64,000 nt of DNA from Terriglobia bacterium. GTDB lineage: Bacteria; Acidobacteriota; Terriglobia; Terriglobales; SCQP01. A model generated the notes under the pieces. The model did not search any database. It was not told the DNA's origin and saw only the letters and a program-made list of their open reading frames with translations. The stretch spans positions 124,001 through 188,000 of the forward strand of contig JAJPKR010000014.1 of the NCBI GenBank assembly GCA_021323595.1, given 5' to 3'. Position 1 is the stretch's first letter, and every line of letters begins with the position of its first letter. Both the position numbers and the translations under genes were made by a program. Shown here piece after piece: positions 27,808 to 36,767 of the stretch.

Positions 27808-30009
27808 ATGCGGTTCGGATTCAACCCCGAAAAGACGCTGGCCAACGCCGAAAAATGCGTCCAACAGGGCAAGTTTGCCCAGGCCATCGAGCTCTATGAA
27901 AAGGTCCTGCCGCACCAGCCCAACAACCTCAATCTTCGCAATAACTTGGGCGACCTCTACGTGCGCCAAGGGCGCAACGCCGACGCCGTCCGGCTTTTTC
28001 TCGAGGTAGCCGAGCAGCTCGAGCAGCAGGGCATCACCCCGCGCGTGGCGGCGGTGCTGAAGAAAGTCCTCCGTCTCGATCCCAATGCGCCCGGAGTGCA
28101 GCAGCGTTTGGCGCAGTGCCTGGTGGCGCAAGGGATCCACGGCGAGGCGCGCATGCTGTTGCTGAGCCTGGCGGAGCGCGCCGAGCAAGCGGGCGACTGG
28201 CGGCAGGCCGTCACCGCGCTGGGCCAGATCGCCAGCCTCGATCCCGACCAGCCGCGCCTGCGCGTGCGCTTGGCCCGCGCCCGCGTCCATGCCGGCGATC
28301 GCGCGCAAGCGCAAACGGAACTGCTCAATGCCGCCAAGCTGATGCTCGACAAGAAGGACTGGGAGGGCGTCGAGGCGGCATTGCACGAGCTGGAGGCGCT
28401 CGACAGCACGGCGCCCGGGTTTCAACTGATCCGCGCGCGCAGCCTGTTGGCCCAGGGCAAGCCCGAAGAAGCGCTCGCCGCCCTGCCCGATGTCTCCCAC
28501 ATCAAGGATCTGGGCGCCGAAGGCGCCGGGCTGTGGCGCGTAGCGTGCGACTGCGGCGATTACGACCGCGCCCTGGAACTGGCGCGCGCCGCCCTGCGCG
28601 CCGGCAACGCCATCGCCGCGCAAGTGGGGCAATGGTTCATCGAGCACAAGCAAATCGATCAGGCGATGGCTTGGATTCGCTCCGATCCCGAGCTCTTCCG
28701 GCGCGGCGATCTGGAGCCGATCTGGCTGGAGCTCTTGCAGGCGATCAATACCGTCGAACCCGAGTACGTGCCCTGCCTGGAGACCTGGCTCGAGCTCGTC
28801 AAGGAGGACCGCCGCAGCCGCCGTCACGTGCGCCTGCGTCTGGCGCCCGCCTATGAGCATGCCGGAGATTTGGAAAAGGCGGCGTCCTGCTACCGCGAGC
28901 TGCTGGACGAGGACCCCGGCAATCCCGACTATGCCCGGGAACTGCACCGCCTGCAGGTTGAGTTGGGCCTCGTCGAACCCGAGCCGGAGCCGCCATTGGC
29001 GACGCCCGCCGCCACACCCGCTGCGGGCGAGACGGCCGCCGAGGCCGACACCGCCGGGGCGCCCGCCGAGTTCTCGATCACGCCGGTTGCCGCCGAGGCC
29101 GACGATACTGCCCTCGGCGCCGCTCCAGCGGCGCCGCCGCCCGCTGCCTCCGCGCCACCGGCTACGGCAGCGCCGTCCGCAGTCACCCCGGCAGCCCCGG
29201 CGGCGCGCTCTCGCGCCGTGGAACTCGATCTGTCGAGCGAATGGGGCGACGCGGCGGAATCCGACCTCGAGGCGCGGCTGAGCGAAATTTCTTTCTATCT
29301 CGCCAATGATATGTTGGACGAGGCCGACCGCGCCTTGGCCAAGCAGCGCCATCTCCACCCAGACGAGCCGCGCTTGGGGGCGTTGACCGACCAATTGCGC
29401 CGCGCTCGCGCCGGCGCCGCCGCGCACCCGGCGCCGGCAGCGCCCGCCAAACCGGCGCCCCCGGCCGCCGCCGCGGCTGCCGCCGCGGCCGCGGCCGTCC
29501 CGCTGGAAGTGGCTTCCGCCGCGCCGCCAAGCGCCCCCGCCGCCGCTGCCGGCGCCGGCGGCTTGCTCGATGAAGTGTTCCAGGAGTTTCGTTCCGCCGT
29601 CGAGCAAACGGAGACGCAAGATAAGAGCGACCCCGAGGCGCGCTACAACCTGGGCGTGGCATACAAGGAAATGGGCCTGAGCGAAGAAGCCATCGCCGAG
29701 CTGCAAAAGGCCTTTGCCGGCTGGAAGGCGCGCGGCGGCCCGGCGGCACGCATGCTGAGCTGCGGCGCGACGATCGCTTTATGCTTCCAAGAGGCCAACA
29801 TGCCCGAATTGGCCCTGCAATGGTACGAAACGACGCTGGCCCAAGCGCAACTCTCGCCCCGCGACGCCCTCGGCCCGCGGTTTGAAGCCGCCAAGCTGCT
29901 CGAGCAATTGGGGCGCAAGGACGAAGCTCTCGCCTACTATCGTCAGGTCTATGCCGAGGACGTCGACTACCAGGATGTTGCCGAGTGTGTCCGCCGCCTC
30001 GGCAAATAG
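27808..30009 (+). CDS. Tetratricopeptide-repeat protein
   Basis: A 733-residue protein built of TPR-like helix pairs without signal peptide. Repeats are clear near the N-terminus (GKFAQAIELYEKVLPHQPNNLNLRNNLGDLYV), in the middle (AYEHAGDLEKAASCYRELLDEDP) and at the C-terminus (ARYNLGVAYKEMGLSEEAIAELQ). Two Pro/Ala-rich low-complexity linkers (about residues 390-470 and 530-580) separate them. Acts presumably as a protein-protein scaffold; no partner can be named. A TATGCT hexamer about 20 nt upstream could be its promoter. The next small gene overlaps its end. Confidence 0.85.
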   Translation: MRFGFNPEKTLANAEKCVQQGKFAQAIELYEKVLPHQPNNLNLRNNLGDLYVRQGRNADAVRLFLEVAEQLEQQGITPRVAAVLKKVLRLDPNAPGVQQRLAQCLVAQGIHGEARMLLLSLAERAEQAGDWRQAVTALGQIASLDPDQPRLRVRLARARVHAGDRAQAQTELLNAAKLMLDKKDWEGVEAALHELEALDSTAPGFQLIRARSLLAQGKPEEALAALPDVSHIKDLGAEGAGLWRVACDCGDYDRALELARAALRAGNAIAAQVGQWFIEHKQIDQAMAWIRSDPELFRRGDLEPIWLELLQAINTVEPEYVPCLETWLELVKEDRRSRRHVRLRLAPAYEHAGDLEKAASCYRELLDEDPGNPDYARELHRLQVELGLVEPEPEPPLATPAATPAAGETAAEADTAGAPAEFSITPVAAEADDTALGAAPAAPPPAASAPPATAAPSAVTPAAPAARSRAVELDLSSEWGDAAESDLEARLSEISFYLANDMLDEADRALAKQRHLHPDEPRLGALTDQLRRARAGAAAHPAPAAPAKPAPPAAAAAAAAAAAVPLEVASAAPPSAPAAAAGAGGLLDEVFQEFRSAVEQTETQDKSDPEARYNLGVAYKEMGLSEEAIAELQKAFAGWKARGGPAARMLSCGATIALCFQEANMPELALQWYETTLAQAQLSPRDALGPRFEAAKLLEQLGRKDEALAYYRQVYAEDVDYQDVAECVRRLGK

Positions 30010-30256
30010 TTCGGCGCGGGCCCATTGGCGCCGCCTCGGCCGCGCGGTGCTGATCGTCGTTTTGCTCGAGCTGGGCCTGCTGCTGTTGGTCGTGCCCTGG
30101 ACCGGCGTGTGGCGCAATAACTACTTCTTGCTTCACTCGGCGAGCCTGTCGGCCTGGGCGCTGAGCCCGTTTTGCCGGGGAGCGGTGAGCGGCCTGGGCC
30201 TGCTCAACCTTTGGTTCGGAACCGGAGAGCTCGGCCAGTTTCGTTCGCCGCGCTAG
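29987..30256 (+). CDS. Small single-helix membrane protein
   Basis: About 89 residues from GTG 29987 (or 93 from ATG 29975), overlapping the end of the TPR gene in another frame. It has one strong membrane helix (AVLIVVLLELGLLLLVV) and a second weaker hydrophobic region. It sits 2 bp before thiE, so it is probably co-transcribed and coupled. The family is not recognised. Confidence 0.5.
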   Translation: MSAASANSSARAHWRRLGRAVLIVVLLELGLLLLVVPWTGVWRNNYFLLHSASLSAWALSPFCRGAVSGLGLLNLWFGTGELGQFRSPR

Positions 30257-30258
30257 CC

Positions 30259-30912
30259 GTGCTGCTGTACTACATCACCGACTCCCAGGGCCAGCCCGAT
30301 CGCCCGGCGTGGCTCGAGGAGCGGGTGCTGGCCGCGGCCCGGGCCGGCATCGATTGGATTCAAATTCGCGAAAAGGATCTTCCTGCCCGCGCGCAGTTCG
30401 ATCTCGCCGTGCGGCTGCGACGCCGGCTCGCAACATCGCCGGTGCGGCCGCGGCTGCTGATCAACGATCGTCTCGACATTGCCCTGGCCGCGGGCCTCGA
30501 TGGCGTCCACTTGCCCGCCCAAGGGCTCCCGGTCGCGGATGTCGCGGCGCAGCGCGCGCGTTTGCCGGCGGGATTTCTCATCGTGGCCAGCTGCCACTCG
30601 GCCGCCGCGGTGATGCAAGCCGCGGAGGAAGGCGCCACGGCCGCCGTCCTCGGGCCGATTTTCGCCACGCCGTCGAAGCTGGCCTATGGCGCGCCGCTGG
30701 GTCTGCACGCTTTGCAAGTGGCGCGGCAGGTATCCATCCCGGTGCTCGCGTTGGGAGGCATCGCACTCGATAACGCCGCGGCATGCTTGCGCGCGGGCGC
30801 CGCCGGGCTGGCGGCGATCCGCCTCTTTCAGTCTTCCGAAGTCGCCGAGCGTTGCGCGATCTTGCGGCGCCTCTGGCGGCGCTCTCACGACGCCGATCAA
30901 GCGGGCCCGTAG
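30259..30912 (+). CDS. thiE: Thiamine phosphate synthase
   Basis: A 217-residue TIM-barrel cytosolic enzyme that joins the thiazole and pyrimidine moieties to thiamine phosphate. Motifs: IQIREKDLPAR, LLINDRLDIALAAGLDGVHL, GPIFATPSK and PVLALGGI, all typical of ThiE. The GTG at 30259, 2 bp after the small membrane-protein gene, gives the family N-terminus (LLYYITDS). No other thiamine gene is nearby. ThiE rather than TenI is favoured by the REKD and GPIF motifs, but TenI-like proteins are close relatives. Confidence 0.88.
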   Translation: MLLYYITDSQGQPDRPAWLEERVLAAARAGIDWIQIREKDLPARAQFDLAVRLRRRLATSPVRPRLLINDRLDIALAAGLDGVHLPAQGLPVADVAAQRARLPAGFLIVASCHSAAAVMQAAEEGATAAVLGPIFATPSKLAYGAPLGLHALQVARQVSIPVLALGGIALDNAAACLRAGAAGLAAIRLFQSSEVAERCAILRRLWRRSHDADQAGP

Positions 30913-30977
30913 CTTCCAACTGCCGGCGTTGCACCCGCGCTGTGAACCTATAAACTGAACGCAGGAGGTTCCAGTCC

Positions 30978-31265
30978 ATGACCCCGGAGCAAGCCGCCGG
31001 CACCGTGCAGTTCATTGCGGACCAACAGGGCCAATTCGCCACGGAAATGCTGCGCATGCAGAACCGCCTCGAGCAATCCGACACGCTGCTCAAGCGTGTC
31101 GAGGACCGGCTGCGCGCGGCCACGGAGGGCTGGCAGCAAGCCGCCGGCGATCTCAAGCGCATGGAATCGCTCTTGCGCGAAATGCAGGAGGAGCAAATCC
31201 GGATGCACCGGGAACTCGGCGAATTCCGGCAGGCGCTGTTGCCGAAAGCCAAGTCCGGCGCTTAA
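30978..31265 (+). CDS. Small coiled-coil protein
   Basis: A 95-residue, soluble, almost wholly helical protein with heptad spacing (MLRMQNRLEQSDTLLKRVED). A strong ribosome-binding site AGGAGG lies 8 nt before the ATG and a TATAAA-like -10 about 30 nt upstream, so it is a real, separately transcribed gene. No family recognised. Confidence 0.7.
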   Translation: MTPEQAAGTVQFIADQQGQFATEMLRMQNRLEQSDTLLKRVEDRLRAATEGWQQAAGDLKRMESLLREMQEEQIRMHRELGEFRQALLPKAKSGA

Positions 31266-31323
31266 AGGAAGCGGGCGCGAGGGCGACGAGCGCCGCCCGG
31301 CGCGTCCAGCGGCGCAAGAGCTG

Positions 31324-31950
31324 TCAAGGGAGGATGCCGCCGCCGCCGGTTTTCGCGTCCGCGGGCGGGTGATCGGCCAGCAGCCATGCGCCCAGCAGCG
31401 CGGCCGGCAGCAGCACAAACGGCAGCAGCGCGCCGCGCAAACTGGCGGGAGGATCGAGGCTGGGCGGCATGCCCGGCATGCTTTGGCCGGTGGCGAAGAC
31501 GAGCAGCGCCGCCAAGCCGTAATAGACGGTCACCACTCCCGGGATCAGCAGAATGAAGCCGAGCGCCATGCGCGCCCCGGGGTGATGGCGCTGCGCCCAG
31601 TAACAGCCGAGCACCGCCGCCGGCGCAAGATAGATGCCGCCCGCGCTGCTTGCCAAGAGAGTGGCGCCCAGCAACAACAGCATGCCGAAGAGCGGCTGGC
31701 GCTCGACGATCAGCGCGCCGGTCACAGCCGCCAAGGCCAGCAGCGGCACGATCACCTGGTGGAAAGCGGTCGCCGGCAACCCGAACGTTTCGCCGAACGG
31801 ATCGTAGTTGGCGAGGAACAGCGAATAGACGGCGGTTAAGACGCCCCCCAACACCGCCAAGAAAAGCGTGATGCGCAGCACCTGGCTTCGCCCCGCCGAA
31901 CGCGGTGGCGGCGGCAGAGCGGACGCGGCGGATTCGGCCGGTACCGACAC
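31324..31950 (-). CDS. Multi-helix membrane protein, unknown function
   Basis: A 208-residue protein with five or six hydrophobic segments (VLRITLFLAVLGGVLTAVYSLFLA; VIVPLLALAAVTGAL; MLLLLGATLLASSAGG; MALGFILLIPGVVTVYYGL; ALLPFVLLPAALLGAWLLA). It begins 15 bp after the STAS gene on the same strand and is probably co-transcribed with it. No family recognised. Confidence 0.65.
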   Translation of the reverse strand: MSVPAESAASALPPPPRSAGRSQVLRITLFLAVLGGVLTAVYSLFLANYDPFGETFGLPATAFHQVIVPLLALAAVTGALIVERQPLFGMLLLLGATLLASSAGGIYLAPAAVLGCYWAQRHHPGARMALGFILLIPGVVTVYYGLAALLVFATGQSMPGMPPSLDPPASLRGALLPFVLLPAALLGAWLLADHPPADAKTGGGGILP

Positions 31951-31965
31951 GAACGCGGCGGCGGA

Positions 31966-32310
31966 CTAGGCGAAGCTGCGGACCGCCTCCGCCACCGAGG
32001 GATAGACGTCGAAGACCGTTAGCAGCTTGGTGATAAGCAACAGCTCGTGAAAGCGCTTGGTGATATTGGCCAGGCGAATCTTCGCGCCTTGAGCTTGCGC
32101 AGTGCTGTGCAGCCCGACCAAGGCGCCGAGGCCGCTGCTATCGATGAAATCCACTTGTCCCAGGTTCAAGACGATCTTCTTGCTGCCGCTCGCCAACATC
32201 GCCTTGACCTGCTCGCGCAGGATGTTGGTTTCTTCGCCGAGCACGATGCGCCCCACAGCCTCGACTACGGTGACGTCGCCTTCGGCGTGCTTGCTTAATT
32301 TGAGAGCCAC
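31966..32310 (-). CDS. STAS-domain anti-anti-sigma factor-like protein
   Basis: A 114-residue STAS domain. The phosphoacceptor region is NLGQVDFIDSSGLGALVGLH, with the conserved DSSGLG serine pair. Such proteins bind anti-sigma factors and are switched by serine phosphorylation. Start is GTG at 32310 with AAGGAG 6 nt upstream; the longer frame upstream lacks STAS similarity. No anti-sigma kinase or sigma gene lies beside it; its only operon partner is a membrane protein. Confidence 0.9.
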   Translation of the reverse strand: MALKLSKHAEGDVTVVEAVGRIVLGEETNILREQVKAMLASGSKKIVLNLGQVDFIDSSGLGALVGLHSTAQAQGAKIRLANITKRFHELLLITKLLTVFDVYPSVAEAVRSFA

Positions 32311-32465
32311 CTTGTTCTCCTTTCGCGGCAATTGGAGAGGCGCCCAGCGGCACGGGCCGACCTTGCCACCCATCGCCGCCCGGCACGGGCCGCGATCACG
32401 GGAGCGGCCTCCGACATCAGGCGGCACCGCCGCGTCCGGCCGAACCACCCCGACGCGAATAGGCG

Positions 32466-32494
32466 ATTGTATTGAATCCCCTCTGTGAATGCAA
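32466..32494 (-). promoter_or_regulatory. Sigma-70-like promoter of the STAS gene
   Basis: On the minus strand TTGCAT (32489-32494) and TACAAT (32466-32471) are separated by exactly 17 bp. The predicted start near 32459 leaves a leader of about 150 nt before the GTG at 32310, long for this window. Confidence 0.5.
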
Positions 32495-32601
32495 CCAAAG
32501 CGGCCGGACGGACGTGCGGCGCCGAACAGCGGAGGGCGGCGCCCGGCTCACGGCTCAGGGCCGGCGGGCGGCGGGGAAAAACGCCGATCCGCGGGGCGCG
32601 G

Positions 32602-35600
32602 TCACGGGGCGGAGGAGCGGGCGGAGGCTGGCGCCGAGCGATCGGCGGGGATTCTTGTCTGGGCCGCCAACCAGATGAGCCAGGCTGCGGCGGCCGCCAG
32701 CAACACAGCGCCGGCGGCATGATAGCGCAGCGCACCCTGTCCGCAATACGCCAGCGCCGGCGGCAGCAGCGCCGCCAGCAGGCCGGCGGAGAGATAGGCG
32801 AGCGGATTATCGCGGAGAAAAATCCAAATGAAGATCCCGACCAACGCCCATTCCGCCGCCGTCAGCGCCAGTTCGAAGCCGAATTGCGCGGCGGTGTGAA
32901 CGGACGGCAGAGTGCCCAGGCACAAAAACAGGAGCATGGGCGCGAGCCAAGGCCGCCAGCGGCGGTCGCGCCAAGCCATCGCCAGCGCGGGCACGACGAT
33001 GCCGAGCAGCGCCGCGCCCCAGAGGGCTTGGAAGGGCGCCATCACTAGGTCGGCCAAGCCGGGCACCAGGGTGTCGAGACCGCCGGCCGAGGCCAAAGTG
33101 ATGACGCCGAAGCGATGGCCCCAGGCGTTGAGCACGGCGTCCCAGCGATGCCAGCCTGCCATCCAGAGCAGCGCCAGCAGCCCCGCCCAAAACGCATCGC
33201 GCGCCCAAAGCCGCCGCGCCGCCGGGTTCGCCAGGGCCGCCGTTTTCGGCGCCGTGAGCTGCAGCGGCGCGAAGAGGACGGCGGTGGCCAGAAGGCCGCC
33301 GAGGAAGGCGAAGACGAGTTCAACGGCGAGAAACACCTGCCACAGCCGCCAGGGCATGTCGGTGCGGTACTGCGCGATCAGGGCGGGCCAGCGGTCGGCG
33401 GTGGCAATGACCAGGGCCAGGCCGCCCGCCAGCGCCCAAGCCAAGATCGGCCGCCAGCGCGCCTCGCGTTCGCGAACGAATCGGAACAAGAACCACAGCA
33501 CGACCACGAGCAGCCCGCCATAGACCGCGGCCGGCGCCAGCCGCAACAGCGCCCCCGCCAGCGTCGTCTTCTCGAAGGCGCGCAGGCTCGCCTCGGGCAC
33601 GTAGAAGAAGGCGCGGAACCCGCCGAACCGGTCGCCGATCGTTTGCGCCTCCAGGCGGTAGCGGATATCGCCGAAGTTGCGCGGCGAAGCAGGCGGATCC
33701 TGCCAAACGAAGTCGCTATCCACGCGATGAGGCAGCGTCTGCTGGGTGGCGGTTTCAAGCTGCATGCCGCCGACGTCTTGGTGCACTTGCGCGAGCGCGG
33801 CGGCGGCGACGCGCTGGGCGGCGGCGAGGGAGGGAGCGGCACCGGGAGCGGCCTCCGGCACTTGCCGCGAGAAGCCGGCGACGGTGCGGCCGTCGGGGCG
33901 CAGGGCGACGACGAACTCTTCTTCCTGCAGCGGGCGGAAGAAGCGCACGCGCCAAATCAAGCCGGGGATGACCTGCGAGTAGGCGCGCACCACCGCGGGC
34001 CGGCCGGCGCGCGTGAAGATGAAGTGCGCCGCCGGCGGCGCCTGCGCCGATTCCACCGTCGCCACGGCGCGGAAGCCGGCGGTGGCCAAACCCTGCGCGG
34101 CGAGGTAGGCGCGCGCGGCGGCGATGGCTTCGGCCGGCGTGCTGGTGAAGCGGGAGCCGGGGCGCCAGGAGGCCAGCGGCGCGGCATAGGCGGCGAGCAG
34201 CGCGGCGGCGGCCACGCCGCCGGCGATCCAGGCGCGCGGCGCAACGCGGCGGTAGGCGGGCAGGGGCGGGGGCGGGGCGGCGGGCGCGGGCGGCAGCGGC
34301 GGCGCCGTGCCGGCATCCTCGTTGCGGGCGCCCTGCGCGCCGCTGAACGTGCCGGTCACGGCGTATGCGGCGATCGCGACCAGGAGCGGCAGCGCGAAGA
34401 TCAGCGCGGTGACGCCGCCGGAGACGCGAAAGTAGGCGTTGGGCGAGCGCAGCAATAGCAGCGCCGTATAGAGGGCATCCACGGTGTAATGCCAGACGAC
34501 GGTGGTGAGGATGCCGAAGCGCACCATCACCCAACCCAAGATCACGCCGCCGATGCCCACCTCGACGCCGCGAATATAAAAAGGTTCGTTGGGGTAGGCG
34601 GAGTGGCCGAAGCCCCAGATCAGCGCCGCGGCCACGATCGCGATCCAGAGCGCCGGCGAGCGGAACGAGAGCGTGCCGCCGCGCTCGCCCCGGGGCCGCC
34701 GCGCCAGCCAGCCCTCGAGGAGCGGGATGGCGCCCATGCGGAACATGAACTCCTCGAAGATGGCCGGGAAAAAGCCGCCGAGCAGCACGAAGATCCAGGG
34801 GAAGCGCGTGTTCAGCAACTGGTCGTAGGGCACGTCGGCGGGCGCCCAAGCGCCGAGGTGATTGGCGATGAGGTAGAAGACCGTCTGGTAGGCGAAGAAG
34901 AAAATCGCCAGCACGATGCCCAGCAGCACGCTGACGAAGAACGCCTTGCTGCGCACGCCGCGCCAGCTCAGATACGAGGCGAGCGCCGGCTGGGAGGAAA
35001 AACGCTGGCGATAAAGCGGCTCCGCGGCCGCAGTCAGAAGCGCCAGGAACACGCCCACGGCGAAGGCCGAGAGCGCGTCGCCGACCAGCCCGCGGGTCAG
35101 GAACGCCCCGTAGGACTGGGTGATGGGGTAATCGAAGCGCGTCAGAGAGAAGCCGTTGAGCGCGGCCAGGAACGACAACACCGCGCCCGCGCCGCCCACC
35201 CACAACGCCACCCGCCAGCGCACGTCACCGCGCCGCAGCCGCTCGATCCAAGCGACGAGCAAGCCGATGCCGAGCAAGACGATCAGCAGCGCGTCGACGT
35301 TGCTGGCGGTGTCGTTCTGCGCCCGCAATTGCTGATACGAGCGCAGCCAGGCGTCGGGCACGTGCAGCGATTCTTCGTAGCCGCCGACCGCGCCGCCTTC
35401 GATGCGGACCTCGTGCCGGTACTCGGCTTGGGCGACGATCGCCGGCACGCCGGGGCCGGAGGCCAGGGGCGCGCGATCCTTCCAGGTGAAGTCGTAGTCG
35501 GTGCGGTTGGGCCGGTCCAGGCGCGACGAGCCGATGAACTCGAGCCGGCTCAAGTCGAGGCGCATGGTTTGGGCGAGGAAGCGTTCGGCGAGGGCGCGCG

Positions 35601-36072
35601 CCGCCGCCGGCGACAGGCGCGCGCCGGGCGCCGCCTCGGCGATCGGATGCGCGAAGCCCACCACCTCGCCCGCCGGCGTCACCGCGACGCGCATCTCTTC
35701 GCGCGTCAGCGGCCGGAACCAGCGCTGCTCCCAACGCCACAGGTGCACGCGGGTGCGCAGCAGCTCGCCGGTGCGCGTCAAGCCCAGCTCGCGCTCGAGA
35801 AAGACCTTGGCGTCGTCGTCGTAGCTGAAGCGGGAGGCGTGCTGCCAGCCCGCGGTGGACAGCCCGCGCGCCGCCAAGAACGCGCGCCCGATGCCCGCCG
35901 CTTGCGCGTCGGTCACGCGAAATTCGATCGCCGCCTCGGGAAACGCCAGGTGAAAATAGCGCAGCGCGACCCACAACGACACGGCCGCGATGGCGACGGC
36001 AACGGCAATGAGCCGCGCATCGGCTCGATTCAGGCGCACGCGCGCGCGCACATCGGTGGAGACTTCCGGCAT
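32602..36072 (-). CDS. Giant CPBP-family intramembrane metalloprotease with duplicated extracytoplasmic domains
   Basis: A 1156-residue membrane protein. Order: N-terminal helix (about 20-42); extracytoplasmic module A (about 45-255); several helices; CPBP (Abi/Rce1-like) core with E440-E441 and R445 in IFEEFMFR, H490 in FGHSAY, and H528/D532 in WHYTVD; Pro-rich linker (about 590-607); helix; module B (about 640-840); then a further set of eight or more helices. Modules A and B resemble each other (ARAYLAAQGLATAGF against GRAFLAARGLSTAGW; FFRPLQEEEFVVAL against WFRPLTREEMRVAV). The usual CPBP protein is about 250-350 residues. Substrate unknown. The ATG at 36072 is followed by a normal N-terminus. 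Confidence 0.88.
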   Translation of the reverse strand: MPEVSTDVRARVRLNRADARLIAVAVAIAAVSLWVALRYFHLAFPEAAIEFRVTDAQAAGIGRAFLAARGLSTAGWQHASRFSYDDDAKVFLERELGLTRTGELLRTRVHLWRWEQRWFRPLTREEMRVAVTPAGEVVGFAHPIAEAAPGARLSPAAARALAERFLAQTMRLDLSRLEFIGSSRLDRPNRTDYDFTWKDRAPLASGPGVPAIVAQAEYRHEVRIEGGAVGGYEESLHVPDAWLRSYQQLRAQNDTASNVDALLIVLLGIGLLVAWIERLRRGDVRWRVALWVGGAGAVLSFLAALNGFSLTRFDYPITQSYGAFLTRGLVGDALSAFAVGVFLALLTAAAEPLYRQRFSSQPALASYLSWRGVRSKAFFVSVLLGIVLAIFFFAYQTVFYLIANHLGAWAPADVPYDQLLNTRFPWIFVLLGGFFPAIFEEFMFRMGAIPLLEGWLARRPRGERGGTLSFRSPALWIAIVAAALIWGFGHSAYPNEPFYIRGVEVGIGGVILGWVMVRFGILTTVVWHYTVDALYTALLLLRSPNAYFRVSGGVTALIFALPLLVAIAAYAVTGTFSGAQGARNEDAGTAPPLPPAPAAPPPPLPAYRRVAPRAWIAGGVAAAALLAAYAAPLASWRPGSRFTSTPAEAIAAARAYLAAQGLATAGFRAVATVESAQAPPAAHFIFTRAGRPAVVRAYSQVIPGLIWRVRFFRPLQEEEFVVALRPDGRTVAGFSRQVPEAAPGAAPSLAAAQRVAAAALAQVHQDVGGMQLETATQQTLPHRVDSDFVWQDPPASPRNFGDIRYRLEAQTIGDRFGGFRAFFYVPEASLRAFEKTTLAGALLRLAPAAVYGGLLVVVLWFLFRFVREREARWRPILAWALAGGLALVIATADRWPALIAQYRTDMPWRLWQVFLAVELVFAFLGGLLATAVLFAPLQLTAPKTAALANPAARRLWARDAFWAGLLALLWMAGWHRWDAVLNAWGHRFGVITLASAGGLDTLVPGLADLVMAPFQALWGAALLGIVVPALAMAWRDRRWRPWLAPMLLFLCLGTLPSVHTAAQFGFELALTAAEWALVGIFIWIFLRDNPLAYLSAGLLAALLPPALAYCGQGALRYHAAGAVLLAAAAAWLIWLAAQTRIPADRSAPASARSSAP

Positions 36073-36188
36073 AGGGAGACGAACCGCCAGCCCGCGCTCC
36101 TGCCCACCTTACACGTTTTCCCCGCGTACGTGGGTGCGGCGCCATGGATCCTGGCAGGCGGTCGAGCGCCGTCAGGCGACCCTCGACC

Positions 36189-36208
36189 GGCAGGCAGGAA
36201 TGCCTGCC
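36189..36208. repeat. REP-like hairpin, copy 1
   Basis: Perfect 8-bp inverted repeat GGCAGGCA / TGCCTGCC around GGAA, followed by CCCAC. An identical hairpin occurs at 48385-48404, also between genes. Confidence 0.75.
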
Positions 36209-36272
36209 CCACGCGCGACGGGCGAAAGTCGTCTCTGCCCCAAAGCGGGCGATGCCCTGCTTCATGGACGGC

Positions 36273-36286
36273 GGGCAGGAATGCCC
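36273..36286. repeat. REP-like hairpin, degenerate copy
   Basis: GGGCA / TGCCC around GGAA, followed by TGTCCCACC. It is related to the copies at 36189 and 48385 but has a shorter stem. Confidence 0.6.
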
Positions 36287-36661
36287 TGTCCCACCGTAGT
36301 TCGGCTTACGGCGCGCCTTCGCGCGCACGCAGCCGCCCGGCGCCGGTCAGGCCTCCTGCGCTGGCCCGTGATGGGCGCCCGAAAGGAGGGAACCGTCGGG
36401 CGGCGATTCCCTCCTCGTTGGCCGCTGGAGGCCGCGCATGACCCGATGCAGATTGTCAAACAGCGGCGGGCGCACCCTTCGCTCCGGTGCAGCCCACGGA
36501 GGCTTCCCCTGGGGGGCCTCGTAAGTAGGATTCAGTTTCCGGCAGCAGAGTTGTCCGGAGTAGCGGCAGCCGCGCGCGGCCGCCAAATGGGCTCGCGGCT
36601 CATCGCGGACCCCAGGTCATGAGAAAGCCGAGAGCCGCCGCTCGCCCCGAGCGCGGACGAC

Positions 36662-36667
36662 TACAAT
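36662..36667 (+). promoter_or_regulatory. Putative -10 of argH
   Basis: TACAAT, 5 of 6 bases of the sigma-70 -10 consensus. No convincing -35 at 17 bp. The leader to the argH ATG would be about 95 nt. Confidence 0.35.
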
Positions 36668-36767
36668 AGCCATTCCGGCTGGCCTGCGCCCGAGACGCGA
36701 TCGCACCGGGCTGCAGGCGCAGCGGGGAGACAAACCCGGCGCGCGGCGCGCCGGCAAGAGCACCTCC

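Larger units (their letters stand above)
36073..36767. other. 695-bp intergenic region, REP-rich
   Basis: No gene is supported here. It holds two REP-like hairpins (36189-36208, 36273-36286) and, at its right end, a TACAAT -10 for argH. The several short open frames on both strands have no family features. Confidence 0.6.

Noticed and set aside
34489-36441. 650-codon plus-strand open frame opposite the large CPBP gene
   Set aside because: Antisense shadow. It has repetitive charged composition and no signal or motif, while the opposite strand encodes helices and CPBP motifs.
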